64,000 nucleotides of DNA from an uncultured Alphaproteobacteria bacterium (GCA_946480475.1 CAMLJM010000011.1:13966-77965); one strand, 5' to 3'; positions 1 through 7,430 are shown, counted from the stretch's first letter. Numbers and translations are program-made. Notes: generated by a model from the sequence alone, not told the origin.

Positions 1-100
1 ATGACTTCCTCTATAATGACGCGTTTCATATAAGATTGTTCACTATCGGCGGCGGGTTATGGCTTCGCTTCGCTGACATTTATAACAACAGATAGCTCAA

Positions 101-649
101 ATGCCTCAGCATCTCTTTCTCTTCCTCTGCCTGACCGTTCTGGTTTTGTCCGGTTGTGCGGGTACATCAAACGCTGTCTTTACGACTGATACGCCTAGGC
201 AAACCTCTTATGCGTCTGCTCGTACGGTGCCGAAAGCTGTGCAGTGCGTTCCTTATGCACGAGAAAAGTCGGGTATTCAGATTATGGGGGACGCCTACAC
301 CTGGTGGGACCGGGCCGCCCCCCGTTATAACCGGGGGCATACCCCGCAGCCGGGATCGGTTCTTGTATTGGCTAAAACCAATAAATTGCGTTACGGCCAT
401 TTGGCAGTTGTGCGGGAAATTATCACCCCGCGCCAAATTAACGTCACACATAGTAATTGGGGCAACGATAGCTATAGTCGCCGCGTGATTTATGATTCCA
501 TGCGGGTAGAAGATATATCCGCCCGCAATGACTGGAGCAATGTGCGCTTCTGGAACCCGGAGAAGAATGTTTTTGGATTTCCTTATGCGTCGCGTGGTTT
601 CATCTACCAATCGCCCTGGGCCAGTGCTAATACTCATTTGGTCAACTAA
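101..649 (+). CDS. CHAP-domain (NlpC/P60 fold) lipoprotein, probable peptidoglycan amidase
   Basis: 182 aa. The N-terminus is a lipoprotein signal peptide with a lipobox LSGC (Cys19), so the protein should be anchored to a membrane and face the periplasm. Residues about 45-130 match the CHAP fold: a Cys in QCVPYAR (Cys49), a His in YGHLAVV (His100) and a polar third residue in THSNWGN (Asn119) form the expected Cys-His-Asn set of cell-wall amidases and endopeptidases. The spacing Cys-x50-His fits the family. CHAP enzymes cut peptide or amide bonds in peptidoglycan; the exact bond cannot be told from sequence. It is followed after 11 bp by a 76-aa unknown gene, probably co-transcribed, and both end at the terminator at 894-923. 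The ribosome-binding site is weak. Function as a wall hydrolase is inferred from the fold. Confidence 0.85.
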   Translation: MPQHLFLFLCLTVLVLSGCAGTSNAVFTTDTPRQTSYASARTVPKAVQCVPYAREKSGIQIMGDAYTWWDRAAPRYNRGHTPQPGSVLVLAKTNKLRYGHLAVVREIITPRQINVTHSNWGNDSYSRRVIYDSMRVEDISARNDWSNVRFWNPEKNVFGFPYASRGFIYQSPWASANTHLVN

Positions 650-660
650 GGAAGAAATCA

Positions 661-891
661 ATGACAACTCTCAGCAAAGAACAAGCGCTTGAAAATATCT
701 ATACTGCTATGCATAACGGCAATCAGGACATCGATGTCCATATCGCTGCTTTGAAAGCGACGTTAGCCGCAAATGGCGAGAAAGATATCGTCGTCAATCC
801 TACGCGCTTGCCGCAAAATAATCGTCAGGGCCGCAAGATGATGGAGTCGTATTTTAAAAAGCGCGGCGTCAATGTCAGCTTTGCTTCTTAA
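661..891 (+). CDS. small hypothetical protein, 76 aa
   Basis: Not recognised. A soluble, mostly helical protein of 76 residues with no signal peptide, membrane segment or cysteine. The N-terminal half (EQALENIYTAMHNG) reads as an amphipathic helix; the C-terminal half is basic, with RQGRKMMESYFKKRG. A good Shine-Dalgarno (aaggaag) stands before the ATG. It begins 11 bp after the CHAP lipoprotein and stops just before a strong terminator, so the two form a short operon. Composition resembles the neighbouring genes, which supports a real gene. A nucleic-acid or regulatory role would only be a guess. Confidence 0.7.
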   Translation: MTTLSKEQALENIYTAMHNGNQDIDVHIAALKATLAANGEKDIVVNPTRLPQNNRQGRKMMESYFKKRGVNVSFAS

Positions 892-893
892 TT

Positions 894-923
894 AAAAAGG
901 CCGCTTTCAGAAGCGGCCTTTTT
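894..923. terminator. bidirectional rho-independent terminator
   Basis: A 13-bp perfect stem AAAAAGGCCGCTT with a 4-nt loop and its complement, flanked by A-run and T-run on both strands. It separates the plus-strand CHAP operon from the minus-strand stress gene ending at 942 and can serve both. Confidence 0.92.
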
Positions 924-941
924 CTTAAGTGATTAGAAAAA

Positions 942-1436
942 TCATGCAGCAAGATTATGGGCATCTGTCATCTGCAGGCTTTTCTTGATCATATCTTTCT
1001 CTTTGGAATCGCGGGCTTCTACGGCCAGAAGAATGGCGCCATCACGAATTTCTTTTTCGTATATTTTGGCCTCATATTCTGGGATGCCGGCTCCAATCAA
1101 ACCGCCCACAATACCACCCGCTACGGCACCCGTTGCCAAACCAGCCAGCGAACCGACCAATGCGCCGGTCACAACAATGTTCAAGCCGGGGATAGCCAGT
1201 GTGCCGGCTATGGACAGCGCGCCTAGTGCAGCACCGATCAGGCCGCCAGCCGTGGCTCCGCCAGCGACACCGTGATCAATTTGGGAATGAGATTCAAGAT
1301 TCAAGCTGCGACCGCGCGTGGCATCGGTTGAAAGCATACTAATCTGTTTGTCATTAATATTAATAGCTTCCAGGCGGCGCAGGGCATCTTCTGCCGCGAG
1401 GCGCGTTTTAAATGTGGCTGTTACAAATGAAGTCAT
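942..1436 (-). CDS. glycine-zipper general stress protein (paralogue 1)
   Basis: 164 aa from the ATG at 1436, which has a clear Shine-Dalgarno (gaggag, 7 nt spacing); an in-frame extension to 1451 has none. Three parts are visible: an N-terminal ferredoxin-like segment (SFVTATFKTRLAAEDALRRL, followed by DKQISMLSTD) of the kind found in YflT/17M stress proteins; a central Gly/Ala-rich double hydrophobic stretch (about residues 55-125) that forms a glycine zipper able to insert in a membrane; and a C-terminal IPEYEAKIYEKEIRDGAILLAVEA segment. Alphaproteobacterial proteins of this layout are usual members of EcfG stress regulons. The next upstream gene has the same layout, so the two are diverged tandem paralogues. 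An EcfG-type promoter lies at 1483-1508. The molecular role is unknown. Confidence 0.85.
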   Translation of the reverse strand: MTSFVTATFKTRLAAEDALRRLEAININDKQISMLSTDATRGRSLNLESHSQIDHGVAGGATAGGLIGAALGALSIAGTLAIPGLNIVVTGALVGSLAGLATGAVAGGIVGGLIGAGIPEYEAKIYEKEIRDGAILLAVEARDSKEKDMIKKSLQMTDAHNLAA

Positions 1437-1482
1437 AACTCGTCTCCTCAATATCGGTTAAGAACTGCTCTCACTTAGTTCC

Positions 1483-1508
1483 AACATCTTGCATATCATT
1501 GTAGTTCC
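1483..1508 (-). promoter_or_regulatory. EcfG-type promoter for the stress gene at 942-1436
   Basis: On the minus strand GGAAC (1508-1504), an 18-nt spacer, then GTT (1485-1483). This fits the alphaproteobacterial general-stress consensus GGAAC-N16/17-CGTT except for the base before GTT. It sits in the gap between the two stress paralogues. Confidence 0.6.
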
Positions 1509-1511
1509 CTT

Positions 1512-2141
1512 TTAGGGGATATCGTGGACGCGAACATCATGCGCACCATGACGCATAAGGATATCACAGGCTAATGTTTCACGTTCAGCGTTTGGCGTAC
1601 GCACCCATAACAGCAGCCCCCCTTGAGCGATCTGCTCATGGATATCATGTTCATGTTTATGTTTCAGGCGGCTGACAAGGGCAGCCCCAATCGCAGCCCC
1701 ACCCCCGCCACCAAGCGCAATCGCCATAAGGGTAGCGGGCACAGATGCAGGACCAAGAGCTAGGCCCGCCGACACAACGCCAATATAGGTAGCACAGCCG
1801 ACAAGGACGCTGGCGCCAATTGTTTGCTCTTCAGAACGTACAGGGGCTTTTCGCGGCGCCTGCGGATCATCTTCTGCCGCAATAGAACTGTGATCGGTAG
1901 GATAAGCGATGCCGAATTGACTCTCTAATTTTTCCTTATGACCCAGGATGCTTATAGAATCACGCGGGAAAGCCGTAGCCTCCAGCTCTTTAATAGCTTC
2001 TTGCATGGCTTCAAAATCATCAAATAAACCCATAGCTTCCCGATTGCCAGCTGTAGCAGTTTGATCATGATCATAAGCAAACGCTGATGATTCAGATACT
2101 GACGATTTAGGGGTTATAGGGGGATGAGTAGTATTTTGCAT
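1512..2141 (-). CDS. glycine-zipper general stress protein (paralogue 2)
   Basis: 209 aa from the ATG at 2141, chosen because gaggg stands 7 nt before it; the longer frame to 2174 lacks such a signal. After a Ser/Thr-rich leader of about 35 residues, a segment around MGLFDDFEAMQEAIKELE and SISILGHKEK matches the ferredoxin-like half of the neighbouring protein. It is followed by a Gly/Ala-rich hydrophobic double segment (about 110-160) with a run of five glycines, and an ending LLLWVRTPNAERETLACDIL that parallels the ILLAVEA segment of paralogue 1. The protein adds a disordered linker of about 35 residues between the two domains. A canonical EcfG promoter (2203-2227) precedes it. Stress function is inferred from promoter and family layout. 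Confidence 0.82.
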   Translation of the reverse strand: MQNTTHPPITPKSSVSESSAFAYDHDQTATAGNREAMGLFDDFEAMQEAIKELEATAFPRDSISILGHKEKLESQFGIAYPTDHSSIAAEDDPQAPRKAPVRSEEQTIGASVLVGCATYIGVVSAGLALGPASVPATLMAIALGGGGGAAIGAALVSRLKHKHEHDIHEQIAQGGLLLWVRTPNAERETLACDILMRHGAHDVRVHDIP

Positions 2142-2202
2142 GGCATTACCCTCAAATCTCTCAAGTAGTAGCAAGCGTTTAAGTAAACGCCCTCACTATG
2201 CA

Positions 2203-2227
2203 AACGAATATGGAAGGAGAGGGTTCC
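2203..2227 (-). promoter_or_regulatory. EcfG-type promoter (exact consensus)
   Basis: Minus strand: GGAAC (2227-2223), a 16-nt spacer, CGTT (2206-2203). This is the full GGAAC-N16-CGTT consensus of EcfG/SigT/RpoE2 promoters. It drives the stress gene at 1512-2141. Confidence 0.8.
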
Positions 2228-2241
2228 CGGAAACAGAAAAG

Positions 2242-2260
2242 AGGGCAATAGCTTTGCCCT
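2242..2260 (-). terminator. rho-independent terminator of the 25-aa peptide gene
   Basis: Minus-strand stem AGGGCAA / TTGCCCT with a 5-nt loop, followed by CTTTTCT. It lies 40 bp after the stop of the small membrane peptide and before the next promoter. Confidence 0.7.
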
Positions 2261-2301
2261 TTACCTCGTCGGCACTTATCTATTTTTAATACTGTTAAAA
2301 T

Positions 2302-2379
2302 TTACAGTACATTGAAGATATAAAGCAGAATAATCACAGGAATGGGAATGCCCAGCAGCCATAAAATTATGCCTTTCAT
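2302..2379 (-). CDS. 25-aa hydrophobic membrane peptide
   Basis: Very short gene reading MKGIILWLLGIPIPVIILLY then IFNVL and a TAA stop. The whole peptide is one transmembrane helix with a central IPIP kink and a single Lys near the N-terminus. The ATG at 2379 has aggggg 5 nt upstream; another ATG at 2382 is too close to it. An EcfG-type promoter (2422-2447) precedes it and a terminator (2242-2260) follows, so it is a free-standing transcription unit. From memory, near-identical peptides with WLLGIPIPVIILL occur in many Proteobacteria next to stress genes, but I cannot name a family or a function. Confidence 0.75.
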   Translation of the reverse strand: MKGIILWLLGIPIPVIILLYIFNVL

Positions 2380-2421
2380 CATAGCCCCCTATATTCAACC
2401 AACGGATAAATACAGTTCTTA

Positions 2422-2447
2422 AACAAAAGGGCGAAAAAGAAAGTTCC
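2422..2447 (-). promoter_or_regulatory. EcfG-type promoter for the 25-aa peptide
   Basis: Minus strand: GGAAC (2447-2443), an 18-nt spacer, GTT (2424-2422). It starts just after the stop codon of the OmpA-type gene. Confidence 0.55.
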
Positions 2448-2448
2448 G

Positions 2449-2931
2449 CTATTTCTTAATCTGGATAGTGACCCGGCGGTTTTCAAGCAGCTTGACTTCA
2501 TCTTGCGTAGGGAAGAGCAAATCATTTTCCCCTTTGCCCTCCACTATAATCAGATCCTTATTAACCCCTTCTTTTCTAAGGGATTTTGCTACTAGTTGCG
2601 CACGCTTCTTTGACAAAATTTGGTTGTAGGAAGCGGAGCCAAAAGTATCCGTATAGCCTGTAACAACAACAAGGGCAGGGTCAGATTTCTTAATCAGTTC
2701 TGCAACTGTTTTAATGGTTGCGGATGATTCCTGATCAGGCATGGTCCCGTTGGAGTCAAAGTGAACGTCATATTGTGCTGAGAAAATCTCTTCATCTCGC
2801 CGGTTTTCCAGGGATGCCGTACGCGGATTGTATGCGGGCTTTCCTTTTGTGCCAAAAAACGTATCACAACCTGCCAGGGAAAGTAGCGCCAAAGGAATAA
2901 TTATGTAATTTAAAGGGTTTTTGTTATACAA
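2449..2931 (-). CDS. OmpA-family peptidoglycan-binding lipoprotein
   Basis: 160 aa. A hydrophobic leader ends in a lipobox LAGC (Cys22), so the protein is probably attached to the outer membrane. Residues about 55-158 are an OmpA C-terminal domain: YDVHFDSNG, VVVTGYTDTFGSASYNQILSKKRA and the closing ENRRVTIQI are the usual beta-alpha-beta pieces, with the Asp and Arg that hold diaminopimelate. There is no in-frame ATG before the hydrophobic leader; the start is a TTG at 2931 with aagga 8 nt upstream. An exact EcfG consensus promoter stands at 2978-3002, so this wall-anchoring protein is likely induced in general stress. Confidence 0.88.
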   Translation of the reverse strand: MYNKNPLNYIIIPLALLSLAGCDTFFGTKGKPAYNPRTASLENRRDEEIFSAQYDVHFDSNGTMPDQESSATIKTVAELIKKSDPALVVVTGYTDTFGSASYNQILSKKRAQLVAKSLRKEGVNKDLIIVEGKGENDLLFPTQDEVKLLENRRVTIQIKK

Positions 2932-2977
2932 TATAGATGTCCTTCTGGTACTTCAGGCCTAATTCATTCTCACGAAG

Positions 2978-3002
2978 AACGCCTGGTTTCAATAGTAGTT
3001 CC
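2978..3002 (-). promoter_or_regulatory. EcfG-type promoter (exact consensus) for the OmpA-type lipoprotein
   Basis: Minus strand: GGAAC (3002-2998), a 16-nt spacer, CGTT (2981-2978), about 47 bp before the TTG start at 2931. Confidence 0.8.
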
Positions 3003-3061
3003 CGCTCTATTTACCTTGTTAAAAAAACAAAATGAAGAGCGACCGTAAATAAACAAGTACT

Positions 3062-3089
3062 TTGATACAAAGAATTCACACTTTATACT
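3062..3089 (+). promoter_or_regulatory. possible sigma70 promoter of the CHASE3 kinase
   Basis: TTGATA (3062-3067), a 16-nt spacer, TATACT (3084-3089), 35 bp before the kinase ATG. Each hexamer is a modest match to TTGACA/TATAAT. Confidence 0.4.
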
Positions 3090-3123
3090 CAAGCCACTGT
3101 CCTAACAATCAGAGTAAATTCAT

Positions 3124-5376
3124 ATGCTGCAAGGTGCACGCCTACATGCTGTTGTCTTCCTTAGTGTGACAGTCCTCTCTTTAGGGGGGCTGATGGGCGC
3201 TTACTGGGTTAAGGACCGGCAGGCGGCTTCTTTGGAAAAAGAGATTACAGCTGCACGGGCAATTATTAACGGCACCCAGGAAATGATGGCCATGGTTTAT
3301 GGCACATTGGCCATCCAGCGCGGTTATTTGCTATCGGGTGATCGGGAATTACTGACGGAATACGATTATAACAAGAAGCGCCTTACCGAAACGCTGGCCA
3401 ACTTAAAAAAACTGGCATCGCCTTATCCGGCACAGGATAGCCGCATGGTCGAATTACAACACCATTATCTGACATTCACGGAAACTCTGGATGCAATGGT
3501 GCAGCGTTATAAAACGGAACGCAGTCTCGGCAGCATCAAGGATATGAATAAAATATCAGAAATCAGAAAATCTTTTGATTCCGTGGCGACGAGTATTCTG
3601 ACGGATGAGCAAGCGCGCATGGATGATTATCGCCGAAAGTACTTTAAAGCGAAATCTGCCATTTATCGTAACTTTGGCATCAGTATATTCCTGACATCCT
3701 TGATCCTCAGCATTTTGAATGCTTATTTGCTATTACAACAAAGTGGCCGACTGGCAAATGAAGGACCATTGAAAGAAGCAGAAGAGCGTTTGCGTCTTGC
3801 CATTCGTGGCACGAATGACGGCGTGTATGACTGGGACCTGGTGACCCAGGAAATTTATTGGTCGCCGCAATTTAAGGGCCTACTGGGTTACCAAGACGAC
3901 GAGATTGAGGCATCCCGCGCCTTTCTTGAAACGCTTATCCATCCGGATGATAAACTGGTAGCTTATGAAACCACGCAAAAATACCTGAACAGGGAGCTGC
4001 CCGAGCTGTCTTGCGTTTTCCGTGTCAAACATCGTGATGGTTACTGGATATGGGTGCAAAAGCGTGGCAAGGCTCTCTTTAACGAAAGTGGCCGCGCTGT
4101 TCGCCTGACGGGTACATACAGTGATATCAGCAGCCTCAAAGAATATGAGGCGCGTCTGGAAGAAGCGAAAAATCTGGCTGAAAAAGCGAATGCCGCCAAA
4201 ACCGAGTTTCTGGCGCATATGAGTCATGAAATTCGCACGCCCTTAACCAGTATAAGTGGTGTAGCCGAAATCTTGAACGGGCAGAAAAAAGACTTTAACC
4301 CTAAGCAACAGCAATTGATCAATGTGCTGTCTTATAGCACGACCAATCTGAAGGAGCTTATTAGCGATATTTTGGATTTCTCAAAGATTGAGAGCGGTCA
4401 AATGGAGCTGGAGATCAAGCCATTTAACCTGAGTGACTTGTTCCAGGAAATATACAGCACTATGGCCATTCGTGCGCAGGAAAAGGGCCTGCAGTTCAGC
4501 TTTGATTATGAAGAGGTTGGTAATCTGAATATTAAAGGCGACAAAGTGCGGTTGCGACAGATTCTTGTAAATCTGATCGGTAATGCCCTTAAATTCACGC
4601 ATGTTGGTTCTGTTCGTGTCATGGCCAGGAAAATGGAGAAAAATGACGTGCCTTTCATGCAAATTAGCGTAGCAGATACAGGCATTGGCATTGACCCTAA
4701 GAATTTTGATGTGATTTTCGAGCGGTTCCGCCAGGCTGACCCATCAGTATCACGGAAATATGGCGGTACGGGGTTGGGCTTGCCGATCTCCAAGAATCTG
4801 GCCCGCGCTATGGGCGGTACATTGGAGTTGCAAAGCGAAGTCGAAAAAGGATCCACCTTTACGCTTACAATACCTTTGCAGGAGAATGTCGATCAGCAAC
4901 CCGCTATCGAAGCGCCCGCTCGGGATGTCGTGCATCATTTGAAGATTGGTCGTGAAGGGCGTAATCGTATCTTGCTGGTTGAGGATTATGAAGGGAACAT
5001 TGCTGTATTAAGCTACATACTTGAATCTCTGAATTATGATTTTGATGTGGCGCGGACCGGACTTCAGGCGATCAATCTTTGGAAAGAAACGTCTCCTGAC
5101 CTGATTTTGATGGATGTTCAGATGCCTGAAATGGATGGCCTGACAGCTACACGCCAGATTCGTAATATAGAATCGGAGCAAGGTCTGCCGCGCACACCCA
5201 TAATCGGCATGACAGCGCATGCGTTTGTAGAGGACAAAGATAAATGTACGGCCGCAGGTATGGATTCATATCTGGCGAAACCTATTTCAGAGGCGGATTT
5301 GATCGCTGAGATTTCTCGTTATATGAAAGAAAAAGAGACCCGCTCCGGAAAGCAGGTCTCTGGTGCAAACGATTAG
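3124..5376 (+). CDS. CHASE3-PAS hybrid sensor histidine kinase with receiver domain
   Basis: 750 aa. Order of parts: transmembrane helix (about 8-27); CHASE3 periplasmic sensor (about 40-175, with the typical QRGYLLSGD); second membrane helix (about 183-204); PAS/PAC (about 220-345, EERLRLAIRGTNDGVYDWD); HisKA with phospho-accepting His368 in MSHEIRTPL; HATPase_c with N-box (NLIGNALKF), DTGIGID and GGTGLGL; receiver domain with phospho-acceptor Asp664 in LILMDVQMPEMDG. All catalytic residues are present. It faces the sigma-factor gene tail to tail (18 bp apart). No HPt domain is present, so phosphate must pass to a separate protein. Hybrid kinases commonly feed alphaproteobacterial general stress control through PhyR; here no PhyR is in the window, and a link to the OmpR-type regulator at 6118 is only a guess from proximity. 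Confidence 0.93.
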   Translation: MLQGARLHAVVFLSVTVLSLGGLMGAYWVKDRQAASLEKEITAARAIINGTQEMMAMVYGTLAIQRGYLLSGDRELLTEYDYNKKRLTETLANLKKLASPYPAQDSRMVELQHHYLTFTETLDAMVQRYKTERSLGSIKDMNKISEIRKSFDSVATSILTDEQARMDDYRRKYFKAKSAIYRNFGISIFLTSLILSILNAYLLLQQSGRLANEGPLKEAEERLRLAIRGTNDGVYDWDLVTQEIYWSPQFKGLLGYQDDEIEASRAFLETLIHPDDKLVAYETTQKYLNRELPELSCVFRVKHRDGYWIWVQKRGKALFNESGRAVRLTGTYSDISSLKEYEARLEEAKNLAEKANAAKTEFLAHMSHEIRTPLTSISGVAEILNGQKKDFNPKQQQLINVLSYSTTNLKELISDILDFSKIESGQMELEIKPFNLSDLFQEIYSTMAIRAQEKGLQFSFDYEEVGNLNIKGDKVRLRQILVNLIGNALKFTHVGSVRVMARKMEKNDVPFMQISVADTGIGIDPKNFDVIFERFRQADPSVSRKYGGTGLGLPISKNLARAMGGTLELQSEVEKGSTFTLTIPLQENVDQQPAIEAPARDVVHHLKIGREGRNRILLVEDYEGNIAVLSYILESLNYDFDVARTGLQAINLWKETSPDLILMDVQMPEMDGLTATRQIRNIESEQGLPRTPIIGMTAHAFVEDKDKCTAAGMDSYLAKPISEADLIAEISRYMKEKETRSGKQVSGAND

Positions 5377-5394
5377 GTTGCTTTGGGGTGTGGG

Positions 5395-5943
5395 TTAGGC
5401 GGCCTTAGCGTTTGCGTATACACCCTCTGATGTATAGGGAATAGTCGGTATAAATTCAGTTGCATTGCTCCCATTCAGGGCAACCTGCAGGCTCTCACGA
5501 GCACGTGAAAGGCGAGATCTTACAGTGCCAACAGGTATGTTCAGCAAATCAGCGACTTCCTGATAGGGCATGTCTTTAATGCAAACCAGCGTTAGAATTT
5601 CGCGATGATCAGCAGACAATTTTTTCATCGCATCGCCTACGGCATGAAGCTCTGCTTCGCTTTCCTGAGGCGCAGAAATTGCCTGCGACTGAATATACGG
5701 TTCGGGATCATACTGCGTTTCAAATTTTGTTTTGCGGCGATAGTCCGTCACAAAAAGGTTAAACATGATTTTGGATGTCCATTTGCGAAGGCTTGTGCCG
5801 TCTTCAAAGTAATCGGACTTTTCCAAAGCGCGCAGAAAAGTCGATTGAACGAGATCGTCAGCATCAGCTTTATTTCGTGTCAGATGCAAAGCGAATTTAC
5901 GTAAGTTCTCGGTCTCAGCAATCAGATCTTTTTGAGCAAACAT
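5395..5943 (-). CDS. ecfG: EcfG-like extracytoplasmic-function sigma factor
   Basis: 182 aa. Region 2 spans about residues 10-75 and includes LTRNKADADDLVQSTFLRAL and LRKWTSKIMFNLFVTDYRR, the signature of the ECF15/EcfG group. Region 4 spans about 108-160 with LSADHREILTLVCIKDMPYQ and a helix-turn-helix ending GTVRSRLSRARESL. The C-terminal 25-residue tail is not conserved in what I know of the family. It has a very strong Shine-Dalgarno (aaggagg). The case that this is the general-stress sigma is strengthened by eight GGAAC-N16/18-GTT promoters within 5 kb on both sides. NepR and PhyR, the usual partners, are not seen; the small protein at 6960 may take the anti-sigma role. I see no EcfG promoter in front of the gene itself. 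Confidence 0.85.
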   Translation of the reverse strand: MFAQKDLIAETENLRKFALHLTRNKADADDLVQSTFLRALEKSDYFEDGTSLRKWTSKIMFNLFVTDYRRKTKFETQYDPEPYIQSQAISAPQESEAELHAVGDAMKKLSADHREILTLVCIKDMPYQEVADLLNIPVGTVRSRLSRARESLQVALNGSNATEFIPTIPYTSEGVYANAKAA

Positions 5944-6117
5944 AGCAACCTCCTTAGCGGTTAATGCGTATGTTTAAGGATAGGAAGAGACAGTGAGGAC
6001 TTTGTGGTCAGCTTGTAACGGCTAAGGAAATCTTTGTTTCTTTTTTGTAACAATCATTTTATATAATACCGGTAAGTTTAGGAAACTCGGAATTATCATT
6101 AATTTCAGAGGCATTTG

Positions 6118-6861
6118 ATGAAAAAGGCGACGATTCTCACGATCGAAGATGACCAGAATTTGCAGTTTGTAATGCAATCCTTTCTGGAGGATCAAGGATA
6201 TGAGGTTCTCACAGGCAATAACGGCAAGGATCTCCTGGAGAAAATCCAAGCCGTTCATGTCGACGTCATTTTGCTGGATGTTGTTCTTCCTGACAGTGAC
6301 GGCTTGAATCTTATGACAGCCATCCGCAAACATACCAAAGCGCCGGTGATCATGGTGAGTGGTAAGGATGATCCGACGGATAAAATTCTAGGGCTTGAGC
6401 TGGGGGCTGATGACTATCTTGGCAAGCCATTTGAAATGCGTGAATTATATGCGCGCATTAAAGCTGTTTTACGGCGCTCTGGCATAGAAGCGCAAGCAGC
6501 GCTTGATCCGGCAGGCAAGCAGGATGCTGCTCGTCTTTCATTCGGCTCCTGGATCATGGATCGTTCTGCCTTCAGTGTGGTGAGTGATAAAGGTCAATCT
6601 GCAAACCTGACAACGGCAGAATTCAAATTACTTGAAATACTTTTAAACTCAGCAGGCAAAGCGTTAAGCCGTGACCAGCTTTTCGAACTGGGGCGAGGTC
6701 AGGATTATCAATCCTATGATCGCGCCGTTGACATTCACATTGCTCGTTTGCGTAAAAAGTTAGGTGATGACCCTAAAACGCCGCAATTGATTAAAACTGT
6801 CAGGGGCGTAGGGTATATGTTTTGCGAGACTGTTAACATTTTAAATGACAACGTTGCGTAA
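6118..6861 (+). CDS. OmpR-family response regulator
   Basis: 247 aa from the ATG at 6118, which has agagg 6 nt upstream (a TTG one codon earlier is less likely). Receiver domain about 1-120 with Asp8-Asp9 pair (IEDDQ), phospho-acceptor Asp54 (ILLDVVLPD), Thr/Ser position in MVSGKDD and Lys103 area in YLGKPFEM. Winged-helix DNA-binding domain about 145-240 with LTTAEFKLLEILL, GRGQDYQSYDRAVDIHIARLR and the closing KTVRGVGYMF. It resembles KdpE/OmpR regulators. It is divergent from the sigma-factor gene (174 bp apart) and precedes the anti-sigma-like gene. No cognate membrane kinase is adjacent; the CHASE3 hybrid kinase at 3124 is the nearest candidate. A TATAAT at 6062-6067 may be its -10 box. 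Confidence 0.92.
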   Translation: MKKATILTIEDDQNLQFVMQSFLEDQGYEVLTGNNGKDLLEKIQAVHVDVILLDVVLPDSDGLNLMTAIRKHTKAPVIMVSGKDDPTDKILGLELGADDYLGKPFEMRELYARIKAVLRRSGIEAQAALDPAGKQDAARLSFGSWIMDRSAFSVVSDKGQSANLTTAEFKLLEILLNSAGKALSRDQLFELGRGQDYQSYDRAVDIHIARLRKKLGDDPKTPQLIKTVRGVGYMFCETVNILNDNVA

Positions 6862-6896
6862 AACATATGTTTAACACTGTTTTTTCATGCCTTCTT

Positions 6897-6922
6897 GGAA
6901 CTGCATTTCAATAAGTTTTGTT
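6897..6922 (+). promoter_or_regulatory. EcfG-type promoter for the anti-sigma-like gene
   Basis: GGAAC (6897-6901), an 18-nt spacer, GTT (6920-6922), 37 bp before the ATG at 6960. A sigma factor driving its own antagonist would be a standard feedback loop. Confidence 0.6.
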
Positions 6923-6959
6923 TACAGTTTAATATAGAGAGGCTGTAGATGAGAAGACG

Positions 6960-7151
6960 ATGCATTATCCTGGTTCATACATAACGGATGAGGATCTACA
7001 GGCTCTTGTAGACGGGGCCTATGATAGCAAAGTTCACGAAAATATCATGAACATGGTGAAAGGGGATCCTTTGTTACGGGCGCGTCTTGAGCAGTTATTC
7101 GAACAAAAATATTTATTAAAAGAGTGGTGGTTGTCATTACCACTTGCTTAA
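6960..7151 (+). CDS. 63-aa anti-sigma-like protein
   Basis: The N-terminal segment ITDEDLQALVDGAYDSKVHE followed by a helix and DPLLRARLEQLFEQK looks like the sigma-binding domain of ECF anti-sigma factors (the D-x-L-x-A-x-VDG motif), but the usual membrane helix and periplasmic part are absent: the protein ends 20 residues later with KEWWLSLPLA. It lacks the Cys/His zinc ligands of ZAS domains and does not look like NepR. It is preceded by an EcfG-type promoter and followed by a strong terminator, so it is a single-gene unit. A soluble antagonist of the sigma factor at 5395 is an inference from motif, promoter and position; a receptor-free regulator of another kind is possible. Confidence 0.65.
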   Translation: MHYPGSYITDEDLQALVDGAYDSKVHENIMNMVKGDPLLRARLEQLFEQKYLLKEWWLSLPLA

Positions 7152-7165
7152 TCATTCATCAAAAT

Positions 7166-7200
7166 AAAGAGAAAGGCCGCTATGGGCGGCCTTTCTCTTT
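7166..7200. terminator. bidirectional terminator
   Basis: A perfect 15-bp stem AAAGAGAAAGGCCGC with a 5-nt loop, ending in T-runs on both strands. On the minus strand its left half overlaps the end of the small gene at 7180-7302. Confidence 0.92.
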
Positions 7201-7302
7201 TTGATGTTCATGAGGCGTCTCATGTTCGAACTCCTTGCCCGGGTTCTCCTGTGGGGCTTTCTCTTCGCCATTCTGAGGCGGTTCATTCCTGTTTTTTATC
7301 AT
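7180..7302 (-). CDS. candidate 40-aa hydrophilic protein
   Basis: Reads MIKNRNEPPQNGEEKAPQEN, then PGKEFEHETPHEH and QKEKGRP before a TAG stop. The ATG at 7302 has aaagga 6 nt upstream. It is strongly charged and probably disordered; no family recognised. The stop codon lies in the loop side of the terminator hairpin, so the 3' end of the gene doubles as terminator. No promoter was recognised. Support is the good ribosome-binding site and a sensible composition; it could still be chance. Confidence 0.45.
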   Translation of the reverse strand: MIKNRNEPPQNGEEKAPQENPGKEFEHETPHEHQKEKGRP

Positions 7303-7430
7303 GTCATTTCCTTTCATCATAACTGTCTGTTATTAAGTCCAACAAATTCCAAGGGAAAGTGTTCCGCCATAGGAGCACACTGCGTGCGGCACATTGTTTC
7401 GATTCAGGATTCCAGACTCATATTTATTGC

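Noticed and set aside
167..667. 166-codon minus-strand frame opposite the CHAP gene
   Set aside because: No signal peptide or domain; the plus strand has clear catalytic motifs in the same region.
5335..5362. Inverted repeat AGAGACC / GGTCTCT at the end of the CHASE3 kinase
   Set aside because: It lies in the coding region, has a long loop and no T-run, so it is not a convincing terminator.
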